Source: Komagataeibacter diospyri (GTDB lineage Bacteria; Pseudomonadota; Alphaproteobacteria; Acetobacterales; Acetobacteraceae). From it: DNA of 64,000 bases. Below the pieces are notes generated by a model. That model was not told the DNA's origin. It saw only the letters and a list, made by a program, of their open reading frames with translations, and did not search any database. Position numbers and translations under genes: made by a program. Location of the stretch: contig NZ_BDLU01000028.1 in NCBI RefSeq assembly GCF_006538165.1, forward strand, positions 20,675 through 84,674, read 5' to 3'. Below, piece by piece: positions 47,600 through 57,053 of the stretch (the stretch's first letter is position 1; each line of letters begins with the position of its first letter).

Positions 47600-48295
47600 C
47601 TAGCCACCTGCGTCCGCCCCCATGGTCTGCAGCATGGCTTCGGCGCGGTTGCGCACGCCGTCGGTTACGGACATGTCCATGGTCAGGCGTTCCAGCCGTG
47701 CACGGGCATCCGCTTCCCTGCCGGTGCGCAGGTCAAGCATGGCCTCGGCCTCAATGGCCTGGGCGCGCCATGGCTGGCCTGCCCCATCCAGCACCGCAAG
47801 ACGTGAACGCAGGGTGGCGGGATCACCGCTGTCAATCTGGTGCTGGACCCACAGCAGGCTGGCGAGTGAGGCAATGACCGGATCGGTGGCGTGTTCCTGC
47901 GCTACCCCGTCCCACAAAGCAAGGGCCGCAGGCAGGCTCCCGCTATTGGCCAGCAGGGCCGCGCGTTCCATCCGGGCAAGGATGCGCAGCGGCGGCCGTG
48001 CCCGACCATCCAGCGCCGCGAGTTCCTGCAGTCCGGTTTTCTGGCGCGCGGTCAGCGTTCCATCCATGCCTGTGCTGTCGGGCGCGCGGGCGGTATCCTG
48101 CATCGCGGTGAAATATGCTGCCGAGACCGCCGCATCCGCCTTATGCGCGCGGGAGACGGAATACTGCCATCCCCCGGCTCCGATGCACACCACCGCGACC
48201 ACGGCGCCCGCGACAACCAGATAGCGGCGCGCCAGCGCCCGGATGCGTTCGGCACGGATTTCCTCATCGACTTCCGTGAAGATGTCGTCAGCCAC
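47600..48295 (-). CDS. YfgM-like tetratricopeptide membrane protein
   Basis: A 231-aa inner-membrane protein with one N-terminal transmembrane segment (YLVVAGAVVAVVCIGAGGW near residue 26) and a periplasmic helical TPR region. Its start MADDIFTEVDEEIRAERIRAL (first codon GTG 48295) matches alphaproteobacterial YfgM-like proteins and has AGGA just upstream; an ATG at 48331 would add 12 residues. YfgM in E. coli works with PpiD at the Sec translocon. Gene order YfgM-BamB-Der is conserved. The stop lies 40 bp before the bamB start. Confidence 0.85.
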   Translation of the reverse strand: MADDIFTEVDEEIRAERIRALARRYLVVAGAVVAVVCIGAGGWQYSVSRAHKADAAVSAAYFTAMQDTARAPDSTGMDGTLTARQKTGLQELAALDGRARPPLRILARMERAALLANSGSLPAALALWDGVAQEHATDPVIASLASLLWVQHQIDSGDPATLRSRLAVLDGAGQPWRAQAIEAEAMLDLRTGREADARARLERLTMDMSVTDGVRNRAEAMLQTMGADAGG

Positions 48296-48507
48296 GTTCC
48301 TGTCGTTCCCTGCTCGCTTGCGCGGCGCCATGCGCACGGCGCGTCGTGATTGTCGGCCCCACCATATCCGCCCTGAAACGGCACGGCAAACCACCATGTC
48401 GGGGTGGTTGCGCCATTATCGGCCATACTGCCTGTCCGATCACATAGACCGGCCCGTTTTCCACCGCCAGCCGTAAGCATGGTGGAAATGCAAAAAGTTC
48501 GGGTTTT

Positions 48508-49422
48508 TCACCCTTTCGTCCCCCACCTGTCGCGCAGCAGCGCCCTGGCGGTGGTGACGACCTGCGCCACATCCAGCCCTTCCATCGGGGCATTGCCCAC
48601 CGGGCCGGGGGCCATGGCCACCCGTGCCCACGGACCGGATGGGGCGTATTCCGACGCCCGGCTGCGCCCGAACAGGCCCAGCGTGGGAATCCCGCACGCC
48701 GCGGCAAGATGCATGAGGCCCGAATCATTGCCAATGAACAGTCGGCACCGCCCCAGCAATGCCGCCACCTGTGTTACCGACAGGTTGCCGCCTGTATCCA
48801 GCGCGCCGGGCAACTGCTCCAGCACGGTCTGCGCACGCTCGCGCTCGGCATGACCCGGTCCGTACAGGATGACGGAACGCAGGGATGGATCATCTTCATG
48901 AAGCGCCCTGAACACCGCGACAAACCGCTCGGCAGGCCAGATCTTGCCATCCCAGTTGGCGGTGGGACCAAGGGCGATCCAGTGCGGCCCGTCAGGCAGC
49001 ATTTCCGCCGCCTGCGCGCGTTCGGCGGCACTGGTCCACACAACCGGCAGGGGTGCCGGATCAAGGTCCAGCAGGTTGCCGATGTGGGTAATGCGCCGCC
49101 CCGGCCTGCGTCCGCCACGCATGACATGACGTTTGCCCACGCGCAGGAAATAGCTGACGACCGACCCGCGCAGGTCCACGCACAGGTCCCATTTCGTGCC
49201 GCGGCACTGCCGCCACAGTTCCAGCCAGTGACGGTCCCATGGCTGCTTGACCATTTCGATGGTGCGTACGCGGCGCGGCATGTGGGCGAACAGCCCGGCC
49301 GCCACCGGCCCGCAGGCAATGGTGAAATCCGCCTGCGGGTAACGCCGCAGCAGGGTGTCCAGCAGCCCGGTGGACAGGATGGCGTCCCCCAGCCGGGTGG
49401 ATGTGATGAACAGGATATGCAT
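48508..49422 (-). CDS. Glycosyltransferase family 9 (heptosyltransferase-like)
   Basis: A 304-aa GT-B enzyme of the LPS core heptosyltransferase family. The N-terminal domain begins MHILFITSTRLGDAILSTGLL, continues DLCVDLRGSVVSYFLR, and the C-terminal donor site has GPTANWDGKIWPAERF and FIGNDSGLMHLAAACGIPTLGLFG. The exact donor and acceptor are unknown. Start ATG 49422 with GGGA upstream. It is divergent from the ygfZ-like gene (85 bp) and 212 bp from the YfgM-like gene. Confidence 0.88.
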   Translation of the reverse strand: MHILFITSTRLGDAILSTGLLDTLLRRYPQADFTIACGPVAAGLFAHMPRRVRTIEMVKQPWDRHWLELWRQCRGTKWDLCVDLRGSVVSYFLRVGKRHVMRGGRRPGRRITHIGNLLDLDPAPLPVVWTSAAERAQAAEMLPDGPHWIALGPTANWDGKIWPAERFVAVFRALHEDDPSLRSVILYGPGHAERERAQTVLEQLPGALDTGGNLSVTQVAALLGRCRLFIGNDSGLMHLAAACGIPTLGLFGRSRASEYAPSGPWARVAMAPGPVGNAPMEGLDVAQVVTTARALLRDRWGTKG

Positions 49423-49507
49423 TTTCCCGGTGCTAGTCAGGTTTTGCTTATGTGCCAACCTCTCTTTACCCCTTGCCTGCGGGCACAGGCATGGCCAGAT
49501 TGCGCAT

Positions 49508-50338
49508 ATGGCCAGAATTGCTCATCTTCCCGATCGCGCCGTACTCAGCATATCGGGTGCGGATCGTGTCTCCTTCCTGCAGGGGCTGGTGTCCAATGAC
49601 ATGACGGCAGTCGCGCCCGGCCATGCCGTGTGGACCGCTTTCCTGTCGGCACAGGGCAAATGGCTGGCTGATTTCTTTGTTTTCGCTGACCCCGAGGGCG
49701 TGCGCCTGCTGGTCGATTGTGACGCGGACCAGGCCGACATGCTGCGCCAGCGCCTGTCGCGCTATCGCCTGCGCGCCGATGTGGAGATCAGTGAGACCGG
49801 ATACGCCGTCCACGCCGCATGGGGGGAAGACTTCACTGCACCCGAAGGTTATCCGGCCGCCCCGGACCCCCGCCTGCCGCAGGCGGGATGGCGGTTCCTG
49901 ATGGGGCATCCCGTCGCCAGCCCTTCGGCGGATGATGCCGATTATGACCATCTGCGCCTGTCGCTCGGGCTGCCCGACGGCGCACGCGACTGCGAAAGTG
50001 GCAAGACCCTGCTGCTGGAAGCCAATTTCGACCAGCTGAACGGCATTTCATGGACCAAAGGGTGCTACATGGGTCAGGAACTGACCGCACGCACCCGCTA
50101 CCGCGGACTGGTGCGCCGTCACCTGCTGCCGGTAACGTCGCACCATGAACTGCCTGCCCCCGGTACGCTCATCCTGTCCGGTACGGCCACGGTGGGGGAG
50201 ATGCGCTCATCCCGCGACAAGGTGGGCATGGCGATGATCCGCAACGAACATATCAACGATACGAACCTGACCATAGGGGGGCACGCGCTGCGCGTGCACG
50301 TACCCCGGTGGTTTACCCTGCCCACCAAGGCGGAATAG
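49508..50338 (+). CDS. ygfZ: Folate-dependent Fe-S cluster protein, YgfZ/GcvT-like
   Basis: Tetrahydrofolate-binding protein that supports synthesis or repair of certain [4Fe-4S] enzymes such as MiaB. The 276-aa product has the hallmark KGCYMGQE motif (in NGISWTKGCYMGQELTARTRYRG) and the N-terminal ISGADRVSFLQGLVSNDM. Cys in KGCYMGQ is the conserved reactive residue. I start at ATG 49508; a longer frame back to 49355 overlaps the divergent glycosyltransferase gene. hisI follows after 39 bp. Confidence 0.92.
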   Translation: MARIAHLPDRAVLSISGADRVSFLQGLVSNDMTAVAPGHAVWTAFLSAQGKWLADFFVFADPEGVRLLVDCDADQADMLRQRLSRYRLRADVEISETGYAVHAAWGEDFTAPEGYPAAPDPRLPQAGWRFLMGHPVASPSADDADYDHLRLSLGLPDGARDCESGKTLLLEANFDQLNGISWTKGCYMGQELTARTRYRGLVRRHLLPVTSHHELPAPGTLILSGTATVGEMRSSRDKVGMAMIRNEHINDTNLTIGGHALRVHVPRWFTLPTKAE

Positions 50339-50377
50339 CAATACGCCCACCCCGTTTTTTCAAGGTTGTAAAGAGAC

Positions 50378-50794
50378 ATGTCCCATATTCCCCCAGACCA
50401 GACCGTTCGCGCGGCCATGATCGACCGGGTCAAGTTCAATGAAGACGGCCTGATCACAGCCATTGCCCAGCAGCATGACAGTGGCGAGGTGCTGATGCTG
50501 GCATGGATGAACGCGGACGCGCTGGATGAAACGCTGCGCACGGGCCATGTGTGCTATTATTCACGCAGCCGCCGTAGCCTGTGGCGCAAGGGGGAAACAT
50601 CCGGACAGGTGCAGACATTGGTTGACGCCCGCCTTGATTGCGACCGTGACGCCGTGCTGCTGCTGGTGGACCAGAAGGGCGTTGCCTGCCACACGGGGCG
50701 ACGCAGCTGCTTCTATAACGCGCTACGCCCCGAAGGGATCGTTGAAACAACCCAACCGGAAGTCGCGGCGGAGACCCTCTATGGCAAAGCCTGA
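50378..50794 (+). CDS. hisI: Phosphoribosyl-AMP cyclohydrolase
   Basis: Third step of histidine synthesis, opening the adenine ring of PR-AMP. The 138-aa protein is the monofunctional form without the HisE domain. Zinc and magnesium ligands are in the conserved DARLDCDRDAVLLLVDQ and CHTGRRSCFYNAL segments, with MLAWMNADALDETL and GHVCYYSRSRRSLWRKGETSGQVQ before. No other his gene is nearby. The end overlaps the small membrane protein gene by 14 bp. Confidence 0.95.
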   Translation: MSHIPPDQTVRAAMIDRVKFNEDGLITAIAQQHDSGEVLMLAWMNADALDETLRTGHVCYYSRSRRSLWRKGETSGQVQTLVDARLDCDRDAVLLLVDQKGVACHTGRRSCFYNALRPEGIVETTQPEVAAETLYGKA

Positions 50795-51023
50795 CAGAAC
50801 AGTAGTGAATGACGAGGAAAAGCGTGAGCAGATCAGCAAGCTGGTCTGGATCGGGATTACCGTGCTGGGCACCATCATCATGGGCATATTCATGCTGCGT
50901 GCCGAACTGCATGCCCTGATAACGGAAAACGAACCCCTGCCCCCCGGTGCCGCGGCCCCTGCTACGCCGGGCGCTGTCCCGCCTGCGGTCCCTTCATCGG
51001 GCCAGCCCCCAGTAAATCCATGA
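50781..51023 (+). CDS. Small single-pass membrane protein, 80 aa
   Basis: An unrecognised small protein with a charged N-terminus (VNDEEKREQISKL), one membrane helix (VWIGITVLGTIIMGIFML, about residues 24-41) and a Pro/Ala-rich tail (PPGAAAPATPGAVPPAVP). The start lies within hisI (14-bp overlap), suggesting coupling, and the 3' end overlaps the convergent lpxB gene by 62 bp. The unshadowed composition and clear helix support it as real. Topology is probably N-in with a periplasmic tail. Confidence 0.65.
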   Translation: MAKPDRTVVNDEEKREQISKLVWIGITVLGTIIMGIFMLRAELHALITENEPLPPGAAAPATPGAVPPAVPSSGQPPVNP

Positions 51024-52191
51024 TCTCGGCCGCTGCGGCAGACGCCGGGTCCGCTCCGGGCCCGCGCAGGGCGGCGCGGATATGACCAAACCCCGCGCGC
51101 TGCAAACGACGGCTCTGCTGATCCGCCAGCAGGCGTTCAACGGTGTTTGCCAGCAGTTGAGGCGTACAGCGTTCCTGCAGCAGTTCAGGCACCAGCCGGT
51201 GGCCTGACAGCAGGTTGACCATGGCCACATATGGCACCCGGATCAGCCGCCGCGCCATGGCGGCCGTCAGCGGATTGACGCGGTAGGTCACCGCCATGGG
51301 CACATTGGCGATGGCCAGTTCCAGCGTGGATGTGCCCGATTTGGTCAGTGCCGCATCGGCTGCGGCAAATGCATCATGCTTGTCATTCACATCCGTCACG
51401 ATAACGGGCTGCACCGGCCATTTCGCAACCCCCCTGCGCACGATATCCGCAATGACCGGGGAAACCGGTACCACGGGCACGATACCGGGCACCCGCTGTT
51501 GCAGGATTGCCAGCATGCGCCCGAATACCGGCAACAGACGCGGCGCTTCGGACCGGCGACTGCCGGGCATCAGCACCAGCACGGGCGCATCCGCGGCAAT
51601 ACCGTGGCGGGCGCGAAAGGTGGGGCCAGACCCACCATCCGCACCGGACTGCAGGACGGGGTGGCCGACAAAACGCGCCTCGATCCCGTGACGGGCAAAG
51701 AATTCAGGCTCGAACGGCAGCAGGCACAGCATGCGTTCCCACAGGCCGGGGAATTCGCGCACCCTGTGTTCACGCCACGCCCAGACCTGTGGCGCCACGT
51801 AATGCAGGCGCGGAATGGACAGCGGCGCGATCCTGCGCAGCAGCCGCAGGGTAAAACCGGGACTGTCTATGGTAATGACCAGATCAGGTCGCCGGTTGGT
51901 AATATCCGCCACTGCCTGATCCAGCCTGCGGGACAGATGCCGGATTTTGGGCAGCACTTCCATCAAGCCCATGACGGCCAGGTCACGCAACGGAAACAGC
52001 GTATGCAGCCCCTGTGCGTGCATGCGTTCCCCGCCAATTCCGGCAAACCGCACACCCGGGCACAGCATGCGCAGCGCCGCCATAAGGCGACCGCCCAGCA
52101 CATCGCCACTCGCCTCCCCCGCCATGATCCAGATGGTGGGACCGGATGGAACCGTCGTGGAAGATGCGTGCGTAAGGGAAGTGTCAGTCAT
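50962..52191 (-). CDS. lpxB: Lipid-A-disaccharide synthase
   Basis: GT-B family 19 glycosyltransferase that joins UDP-2,3-diacylglucosamine and lipid X. The 409-aa product has MAGEASGDVLGGRLMAAL (near residue 23), FAGIGGERM, DLVITIDSPGFTLRLLRR, RLHYVAPQVWAWREHR, MPGSRRSEAPRLLPVF and KSGTSTLELAIANVPMAVTYR. It is separated from the usual lpxD-fabZ-lpxA neighbours, so lipid A genes are dispersed. Start ATG 52191. Confidence 0.96.
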   Translation of the reverse strand: MTDTSLTHASSTTVPSGPTIWIMAGEASGDVLGGRLMAALRMLCPGVRFAGIGGERMHAQGLHTLFPLRDLAVMGLMEVLPKIRHLSRRLDQAVADITNRRPDLVITIDSPGFTLRLLRRIAPLSIPRLHYVAPQVWAWREHRVREFPGLWERMLCLLPFEPEFFARHGIEARFVGHPVLQSGADGGSGPTFRARHGIAADAPVLVLMPGSRRSEAPRLLPVFGRMLAILQQRVPGIVPVVPVSPVIADIVRRGVAKWPVQPVIVTDVNDKHDAFAAADAALTKSGTSTLELAIANVPMAVTYRVNPLTAAMARRLIRVPYVAMVNLLSGHRLVPELLQERCTPQLLANTVERLLADQQSRRLQRAGFGHIRAALRGPGADPASAAAAEIMDLLGAGPMKGPQAGQRPA

Positions 52192-52504
52192 GCCTGACCG
52201 GCTTATCGTGTCGTGTCAGGCAGCGCAAATGCCTGTTGTGAAAATTGCAGTCCGGTTGCCCGCACCGTTATGCAGACCAGCGGATGACCGGGCCGATAAT
52301 GTCGACAGGGAACAGAACCTATATACGTCAGTTTTTCCCATCATGAACCATTTCAGACAGATCCATCAATTAAAGAAGTAATGAAAGCGTCATCAAAAAA
52401 CTTCTGCCTGCCCTTTCAGGGTATTTCGCAAATGCAACCGGCCATCTGCCTGACAGGCAACCATACCACGGCAATGACCTGCCGTAGCATTTTCCGCCAT
52501 CATG
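52192..52504. other. Gene-free region between lpxB and pstS-like gene
   Basis: This 313-bp gap, upstream of lpxB on the minus strand, holds the repeat fragment F (52383-52408). I see no coding pattern, tRNA or strong hairpin in the rest. An lpxB promoter must lie here but no convincing -35/-10 pair stands out. Confidence 0.5.
52383..52408 (+). repeat. Right-end fragment of the AT-rich intergenic repeat, copy F
   Basis: GAAAGCGTCATCAAAAAACT matches the right end of copy C (AAAGCGTCACCAAAAAACT) with one substitution. Nothing resembling the left half precedes it, so this is a truncated copy. Confidence 0.5.
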
Positions 52505-53536
52505 TCAGCGCGTTTTAAGCAGGTCGCGTATGGTGACGCGGATATCATCCGGCAGCGGGACATAACGCAGCGCAAGGGCGGCATCATTGCCGTGCTGCAT
52601 GCTCCAGTCAAAGAACGTGCGCACCGCCCTGCCCTGTGGCGTGTCAGCCCGGTCGGCCGGGATCAGCGCATAGGTCGCGGCCATGATAGGCCATGCGCCC
52701 GGACCATCGCCATCCAGAACATCAGCGGAATGACTGTCATCAGACACCCAGCGTGCGGTGGTTACGGCCTGTGCGAAACTGTCCGGTCCGGCGGTGACCA
52801 GATCGCCATGGCGATTGCGCATTTCGGCGATTGCCATGTGGTTGCCCGCCGCATAGGCATATTCCAGATAGCCGATGCTGCCTTCGGTATTGCGCACGGC
52901 AGCCGCGATGCCGTCATTGCCCCGCGCGCCTTCGCCCACCGGCCATTCGATGGATGTCCCGCTGCCCTGTTCCTTCGCCCATCGGGGTGAAACACGGCCA
53001 AGATAGGACGTAAACACGAATGTCGTGCCCGATCCGTCCGCGCGCCGCACCGGGGCCACCGGGATGGCAGGCAGGGACAGATCCGGGTTTTCCGCAATAA
53101 TGCGGGGATCATTCCACATGGTGATGTCCCCCGCATACAGCCGCGCCAGCAGTTCCCCCGTCAGGTGCAGGTGACTGGTATCCACACCGGGCAGGTTCAC
53201 CACCGGCACGATCGCCCCCATGACCGTTGGAAACTGGATCAGGTGGAATTGCGTCAGTTGCGCGGCTGTCATCGGCGCGTCGGATGCACCGAAATCCACC
53301 GTGCGGGCCTTTACCTGATTCTGCCCCGCACCCGACCCGATGGTCTGGTAATTCAGGCGGATATCCGTCGCATGCGCGGCTTCTTCCCCCCACGCCCCAT
53401 AAATGGGCGCGCCAAAGCTGGACCCGGCCCCGGTGATTTCCGTGGCATGGGCATGACCGCACGCCAGGCCCAGCACAAGTGCCGTCCCCAGCCCGATGCC
53501 ATGCACCCGGTACCGATCAGCCACGCAGTACGGCAT
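52505..53536 (-). CDS. pstS: PstS-family phosphate-binding protein
   Basis: A periplasmic phosphate-binding protein of about 343 aa. Signal peptide GIGLGTALVLGLACGHAHA ends before TEITG. The mature start ITGAGSSFGAPIYGAWGEEA, the NYQTIGSGAGQNQVKARTVDFGASDAPM loop and RADGSGTTFVFTSYL are the phosphate-binding elements of PstS. No pstCAB or phoU is linked, so it is an orphan or part of a split system. ATG 53536 overlaps the pheT 3' end by 20 bp; GTG 53506 is an alternative. Confidence 0.88.
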   Translation of the reverse strand: MPYCVADRYRVHGIGLGTALVLGLACGHAHATEITGAGSSFGAPIYGAWGEEAAHATDIRLNYQTIGSGAGQNQVKARTVDFGASDAPMTAAQLTQFHLIQFPTVMGAIVPVVNLPGVDTSHLHLTGELLARLYAGDITMWNDPRIIAENPDLSLPAIPVAPVRRADGSGTTFVFTSYLGRVSPRWAKEQGSGTSIEWPVGEGARGNDGIAAAVRNTEGSIGYLEYAYAAGNHMAIAEMRNRHGDLVTAGPDSFAQAVTTARWVSDDSHSADVLDGDGPGAWPIMAATYALIPADRADTPQGRAVRTFFDWSMQHGNDAALALRYVPLPDDIRVTIRDLLKTR

Positions 53537-55979
53537 TGCAGCTTTTCTGCGCGGCAGCGACAACCCGATCACAGACAGCTTCAATTTCCGCATCGGTCAG
53601 GGTCCTGTCCATTGGCTGAAGGGTTATCTCCACGCCCAGCGACTTGTGCCCCGCCGGGATCTTGTCGCCTTCATAAACATCAAACAGGCTGACGGCCACA
53701 ATCAGGTTGCGCTCGGCCCCCCTGATGGCCTTCAGCAGCTTTTCCGCAGGGATGTCGGTCGCCACCACAAATGCGAAATCACGCCTGAGCGGCTGGAGGG
53801 TCGACAATGCGGGCGGCGCCTTGCGCTTGCGCTTGGGTTCGGGCACCGCATCGGGATATAGCGTGAACGCACAGACCGGTACATCGATGCCACGCGCGGC
53901 CAGCAGGGCGGGATGCAACTGCCCAAAATGGCCCAGCACCAGCTTCGGCCCCTGCCGGATCACGCCCGAACGCCCCGGATGATAATAGGACGGCGCATCC
54001 GCGGTGATGCCCAGGCCTTCCATCGCCGCACCTGCCGCGGCCAGTCCTGCCAGCGCATCGGCCTTGGCCTGCCACAGATCGACCGGCTGTGCCGCCTGTC
54101 CGGGCAGACGGGTGGAATGACCGCTACGGATACCGGCGGCCACCAGTTTCTGCCCGTCTGGGCCAAAACCGGGGCCAACTTCAAACAGGCCAAGATCGGG
54201 ATAGCCACGCGCCGCGTTGCTCTTTACCGCAGCCAGCAGGTTGACCAGCGGCGTGGGCCGCATCTGGTCCAGATCGGCCGCGATGGGGTTGAGCAGGTGC
54301 AGGTCCGTGGGCGTTTCGCCAAATTCGGCTGCCTGGTCCAGCGCAACAAACGAAAAGCCCACCGTTTCCAGCAACCCGCGCGCGGCAAGCTGGCGACGCA
54401 GGCTGGCGACACGACTCTGGCGCGGGGTGAAAGCCGGCACCGGCACGGCGTTACCCACCGGCAGGGACACCGCAGGCACGCTGTCCAGTCCGCGCAGTCG
54501 CAGCACTTCCTCGATCAGGTCCACTTCCGGATCAATCACCGCTGCCCCTTCAGCAGCCGCCTGCGCGCGGGCGGACGGCAGATCGGGCTGCTGGTCCAGC
54601 AGCATGGGCGTTGCGATGTCATTGCGCCATGAGGGCACATCGACCACTACATGCCGCGCATCGCATTCGCGCACCTTAAAGCCGAGGCCTTCAAGCAGAT
54701 GCACGGCATGGTCAGGTTCTTCCACCAGTCCGCCCAGCGTTTCCAGACGGGCGAATTCCAGATGCGCCTGCCGCTGCCATGCCGGTTCCGTCCCGGCGGA
54801 GACCACGCTGCCCGCTTCCCCGCCGCACAGATCAACGATCATGCGCGTCGCGGCCTCCAGTGCTGCGGGCGGCAGGGCCTGATCCACGCCGCGCTCGAAC
54901 CGCTGGCGGGCATCGGAATGCAGGTTGTGCCGCCGCCCCGACAGGGCGATGGTCACGGGATCAAACAGCGCGCATTCCACGAACACGTCCGTGGTGTCGT
55001 CACTGACACCGCTGTCCGCCCCGCCCATGATGCCGGCCAGCGACTGCACGCCGCGCCCATCGGCAATCACGCAGTCATCGGGCGTCATGACGTGTTCGCT
55101 GCCATCCAGCGCGGTAAAGGTCTCGCCCGCCCCCCGGCAGATGGTCAGTTCATTGCCCATCAGCCTGTCCACGTCGAACACGTGCAGCGGACGGCCAAGG
55201 TCAAAGGCAAAGAAATTGGTGATGTCCACCAGGGCCGAGACCGGGCGCAGACCCACGGATTCCAGCCGCCGCTTCAACCATTCCGGGCTGGGACCGTTCT
55301 TCACGCCGCGAATGACGCGCCCCAGCACCCACGGGCAGGCTTCGGGGAACGTGATGCGCCAGTTGATGGGGGTGTCAAAACGCCCTTCGACCGTTTCCGC
55401 AAGCCACGGTTTCAGTTTGCCAAGTCCCGCCGCGGCAAGGTCACGCGCAATGCCACGCACCGCCAGCGCGTCGCCACGGTTGGGCGTGATCGCGATATCG
55501 ATGACCGGATCATCCAGCCTGGCGAACTGCGGATAGGACTGTCCCGGTTCCGTGCCTTCGGGCAGTTCGGCAATGCCATCGGTTTCCTCGCCCAGTCCCA
55601 GTTCACGCAGCGAACACAACATGCCGCCACTGGCCTCGCCCCGCAGCTTACCAGCCTTGATGGTAATGCCGCTGGCGGGAATGAAGGTGCCGGGTGGGGC
55701 AAAAATCACATGCAGGCCCGCACGCGCATTCGGCGCGCCACAGACGACCTGCACGCGTTCGAACCCCTCGCCCGCATCGACCTGGCACACGCGCAGGCGG
55801 TCGGCATTGGGGTGCTGGGCCGCTTCGATGATGCGGGCGGTGCGGAAGGACGCAAGGGACGCGCCGGGATCTTCAGCACCTTCGACTTCCAGCCCGATAG
55901 TATTCAGCGTAGCGCAGATTTCTTCCACCGTCGCCGTGGTCTCAAGATGCGCGCGCAGCCATGACAGGGAAAATTTCAT
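53517..55979 (-). CDS. pheT: Phenylalanine-tRNA ligase beta subunit
   Basis: The 820-aa beta subunit of the (alpha-beta)2 enzyme charging tRNA-Phe. The domains are in order: N-terminal MKFSLSWLRAHL, the EMAP-like tRNA-binding domain (VCQVDAGEGFERVQVVCGAPNARAGLHV), B3/B4 editing domain, B5, and the C-terminal FDX-ACB anticodon-binding domain (LSTLQPLRRDFAFVVATDIPAEKLLKAI). It begins 3 bp after the pheS stop. Start ATG 55979. Confidence 0.97.
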   Translation of the reverse strand: MKFSLSWLRAHLETTATVEEICATLNTIGLEVEGAEDPGASLASFRTARIIEAAQHPNADRLRVCQVDAGEGFERVQVVCGAPNARAGLHVIFAPPGTFIPASGITIKAGKLRGEASGGMLCSLRELGLGEETDGIAELPEGTEPGQSYPQFARLDDPVIDIAITPNRGDALAVRGIARDLAAAGLGKLKPWLAETVEGRFDTPINWRITFPEACPWVLGRVIRGVKNGPSPEWLKRRLESVGLRPVSALVDITNFFAFDLGRPLHVFDVDRLMGNELTICRGAGETFTALDGSEHVMTPDDCVIADGRGVQSLAGIMGGADSGVSDDTTDVFVECALFDPVTIALSGRRHNLHSDARQRFERGVDQALPPAALEAATRMIVDLCGGEAGSVVSAGTEPAWQRQAHLEFARLETLGGLVEEPDHAVHLLEGLGFKVRECDARHVVVDVPSWRNDIATPMLLDQQPDLPSARAQAAAEGAAVIDPEVDLIEEVLRLRGLDSVPAVSLPVGNAVPVPAFTPRQSRVASLRRQLAARGLLETVGFSFVALDQAAEFGETPTDLHLLNPIAADLDQMRPTPLVNLLAAVKSNAARGYPDLGLFEVGPGFGPDGQKLVAAGIRSGHSTRLPGQAAQPVDLWQAKADALAGLAAAGAAMEGLGITADAPSYYHPGRSGVIRQGPKLVLGHFGQLHPALLAARGIDVPVCAFTLYPDAVPEPKRKRKAPPALSTLQPLRRDFAFVVATDIPAEKLLKAIRGAERNLIVAVSLFDVYEGDKIPAGHKSLGVEITLQPMDRTLTDAEIEAVCDRVVAAAQKSCNAVLRG

Positions 55980-55982
55980 CGA

Positions 55983-57053
55983 TCACAGACCTTCGTGCAG
56001 CAGGGCGGGAGACAGGGGATTGGTGCCGTAATGGCGCAGCCAGCGGACATCGCTTTCGTAAAACGACCGCAGGTCGGGAATGCCGTGGCGCAGCATGGTC
56101 AGACGCTCGATCCCCATGCCAAAGGCAAAACCCTGCCATTCCCGTGCATCCAGCCCGCAATTGGCCAGCACGCGGGGATGGACCATGCCGGCACCCAGTA
56201 CTTCCAGCCAGTCGTCACCCGCACCGATCTGCCCGGTTTTACGTGACCAGCCGATGTCAATTTCCATCGACGGTTCGGTAAAGGGGAAATAGGACGCGCG
56301 GAAGCGCACCGGCAGGTCCGGCATCTGGAAAAACGCGCGCAGGAAATCCGAAAGGCACCCTTTCAGATGGCCCAGCGTGATTCCCTTTTCGATTACCAGT
56401 CCCTCACACTGATGGAACATGGGCGAATGGGTGGCATCATGATCCGCGCGATAGGTGCGTCCGGGGGCAATGATGCGGATGGGCGGTTCATGTCCCAGCA
56501 TGGTGCGGATCTGCACGCCCGATGTCTGGGTACGCAACACGCGTTCCGGCTGGCCCTCGGCTTCGGGCGGCAGGTAGAACGTGTCCTGATCCGTGCGGGC
56601 GGGGTGGTGGGACGGCGTATTCAGGGCCGAAAAGTTGTGCCAGTCGCTTTCGATATCCGGACCTTCGGCAATCTGGAACCCCATCGCACCGAAAATGGCG
56701 GCCATTTCCTCGATCGTGCGGGTGATGGGGTGCAGCGCGCCTTCCGCTTCCGGCGCGCAGGGCAGTGTCACGTCCACGCGCTCGGCAGCCAGGCGGGCGT
56801 TCAGTGCGGCCGCCTCAAGCTCCTGCCCACGCGCCTCGATCAGGCGGGTCAGTTCGTCGCGTAGCCGGTTCAGGGCCGCACCCCGCGTGCGCCGCTCATC
56901 CGGTGTCATGCGACCGAGCTGCTTAAGAAGTGCTGTCAGCTTGCCCGACTTGCCCAGCGTGCCGACGCGCACAGCATCCCATTCGCGCTGGTCGGTCGCG
57001 GCAGCGAGTGCCTGAACTGTCTGTTCCCTCAGGGTTTCGAGATCGTCACTCAT
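55983..57053 (-). CDS. pheS: Phenylalanine-tRNA ligase alpha subunit
   Basis: Catalytic class II subunit of 356 aa. The N-terminal coiled coil (residues 1-90) precedes HPITRTIEEMAAIFGAMGF, GPDIESDWHNFSALNTPSHHPAR, motif 2 YRADHDATHSPMFHQCEGLVI and motif 3 GFAFGMGIERLTMLRHGI. Start ATG 57053, four codons inside the maximal frame. It forms the pheS-pheT pair downstream of rplT, with a strong terminator-like structure in the 190-bp gap between rplT and pheS. Confidence 0.97.
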   Translation of the reverse strand: MSDDLETLREQTVQALAAATDQREWDAVRVGTLGKSGKLTALLKQLGRMTPDERRTRGAALNRLRDELTRLIEARGQELEAAALNARLAAERVDVTLPCAPEAEGALHPITRTIEEMAAIFGAMGFQIAEGPDIESDWHNFSALNTPSHHPARTDQDTFYLPPEAEGQPERVLRTQTSGVQIRTMLGHEPPIRIIAPGRTYRADHDATHSPMFHQCEGLVIEKGITLGHLKGCLSDFLRAFFQMPDLPVRFRASYFPFTEPSMEIDIGWSRKTGQIGAGDDWLEVLGAGMVHPRVLANCGLDAREWQGFAFGMGIERLTMLRHGIPDLRSFYESDVRWLRHYGTNPLSPALLHEGL

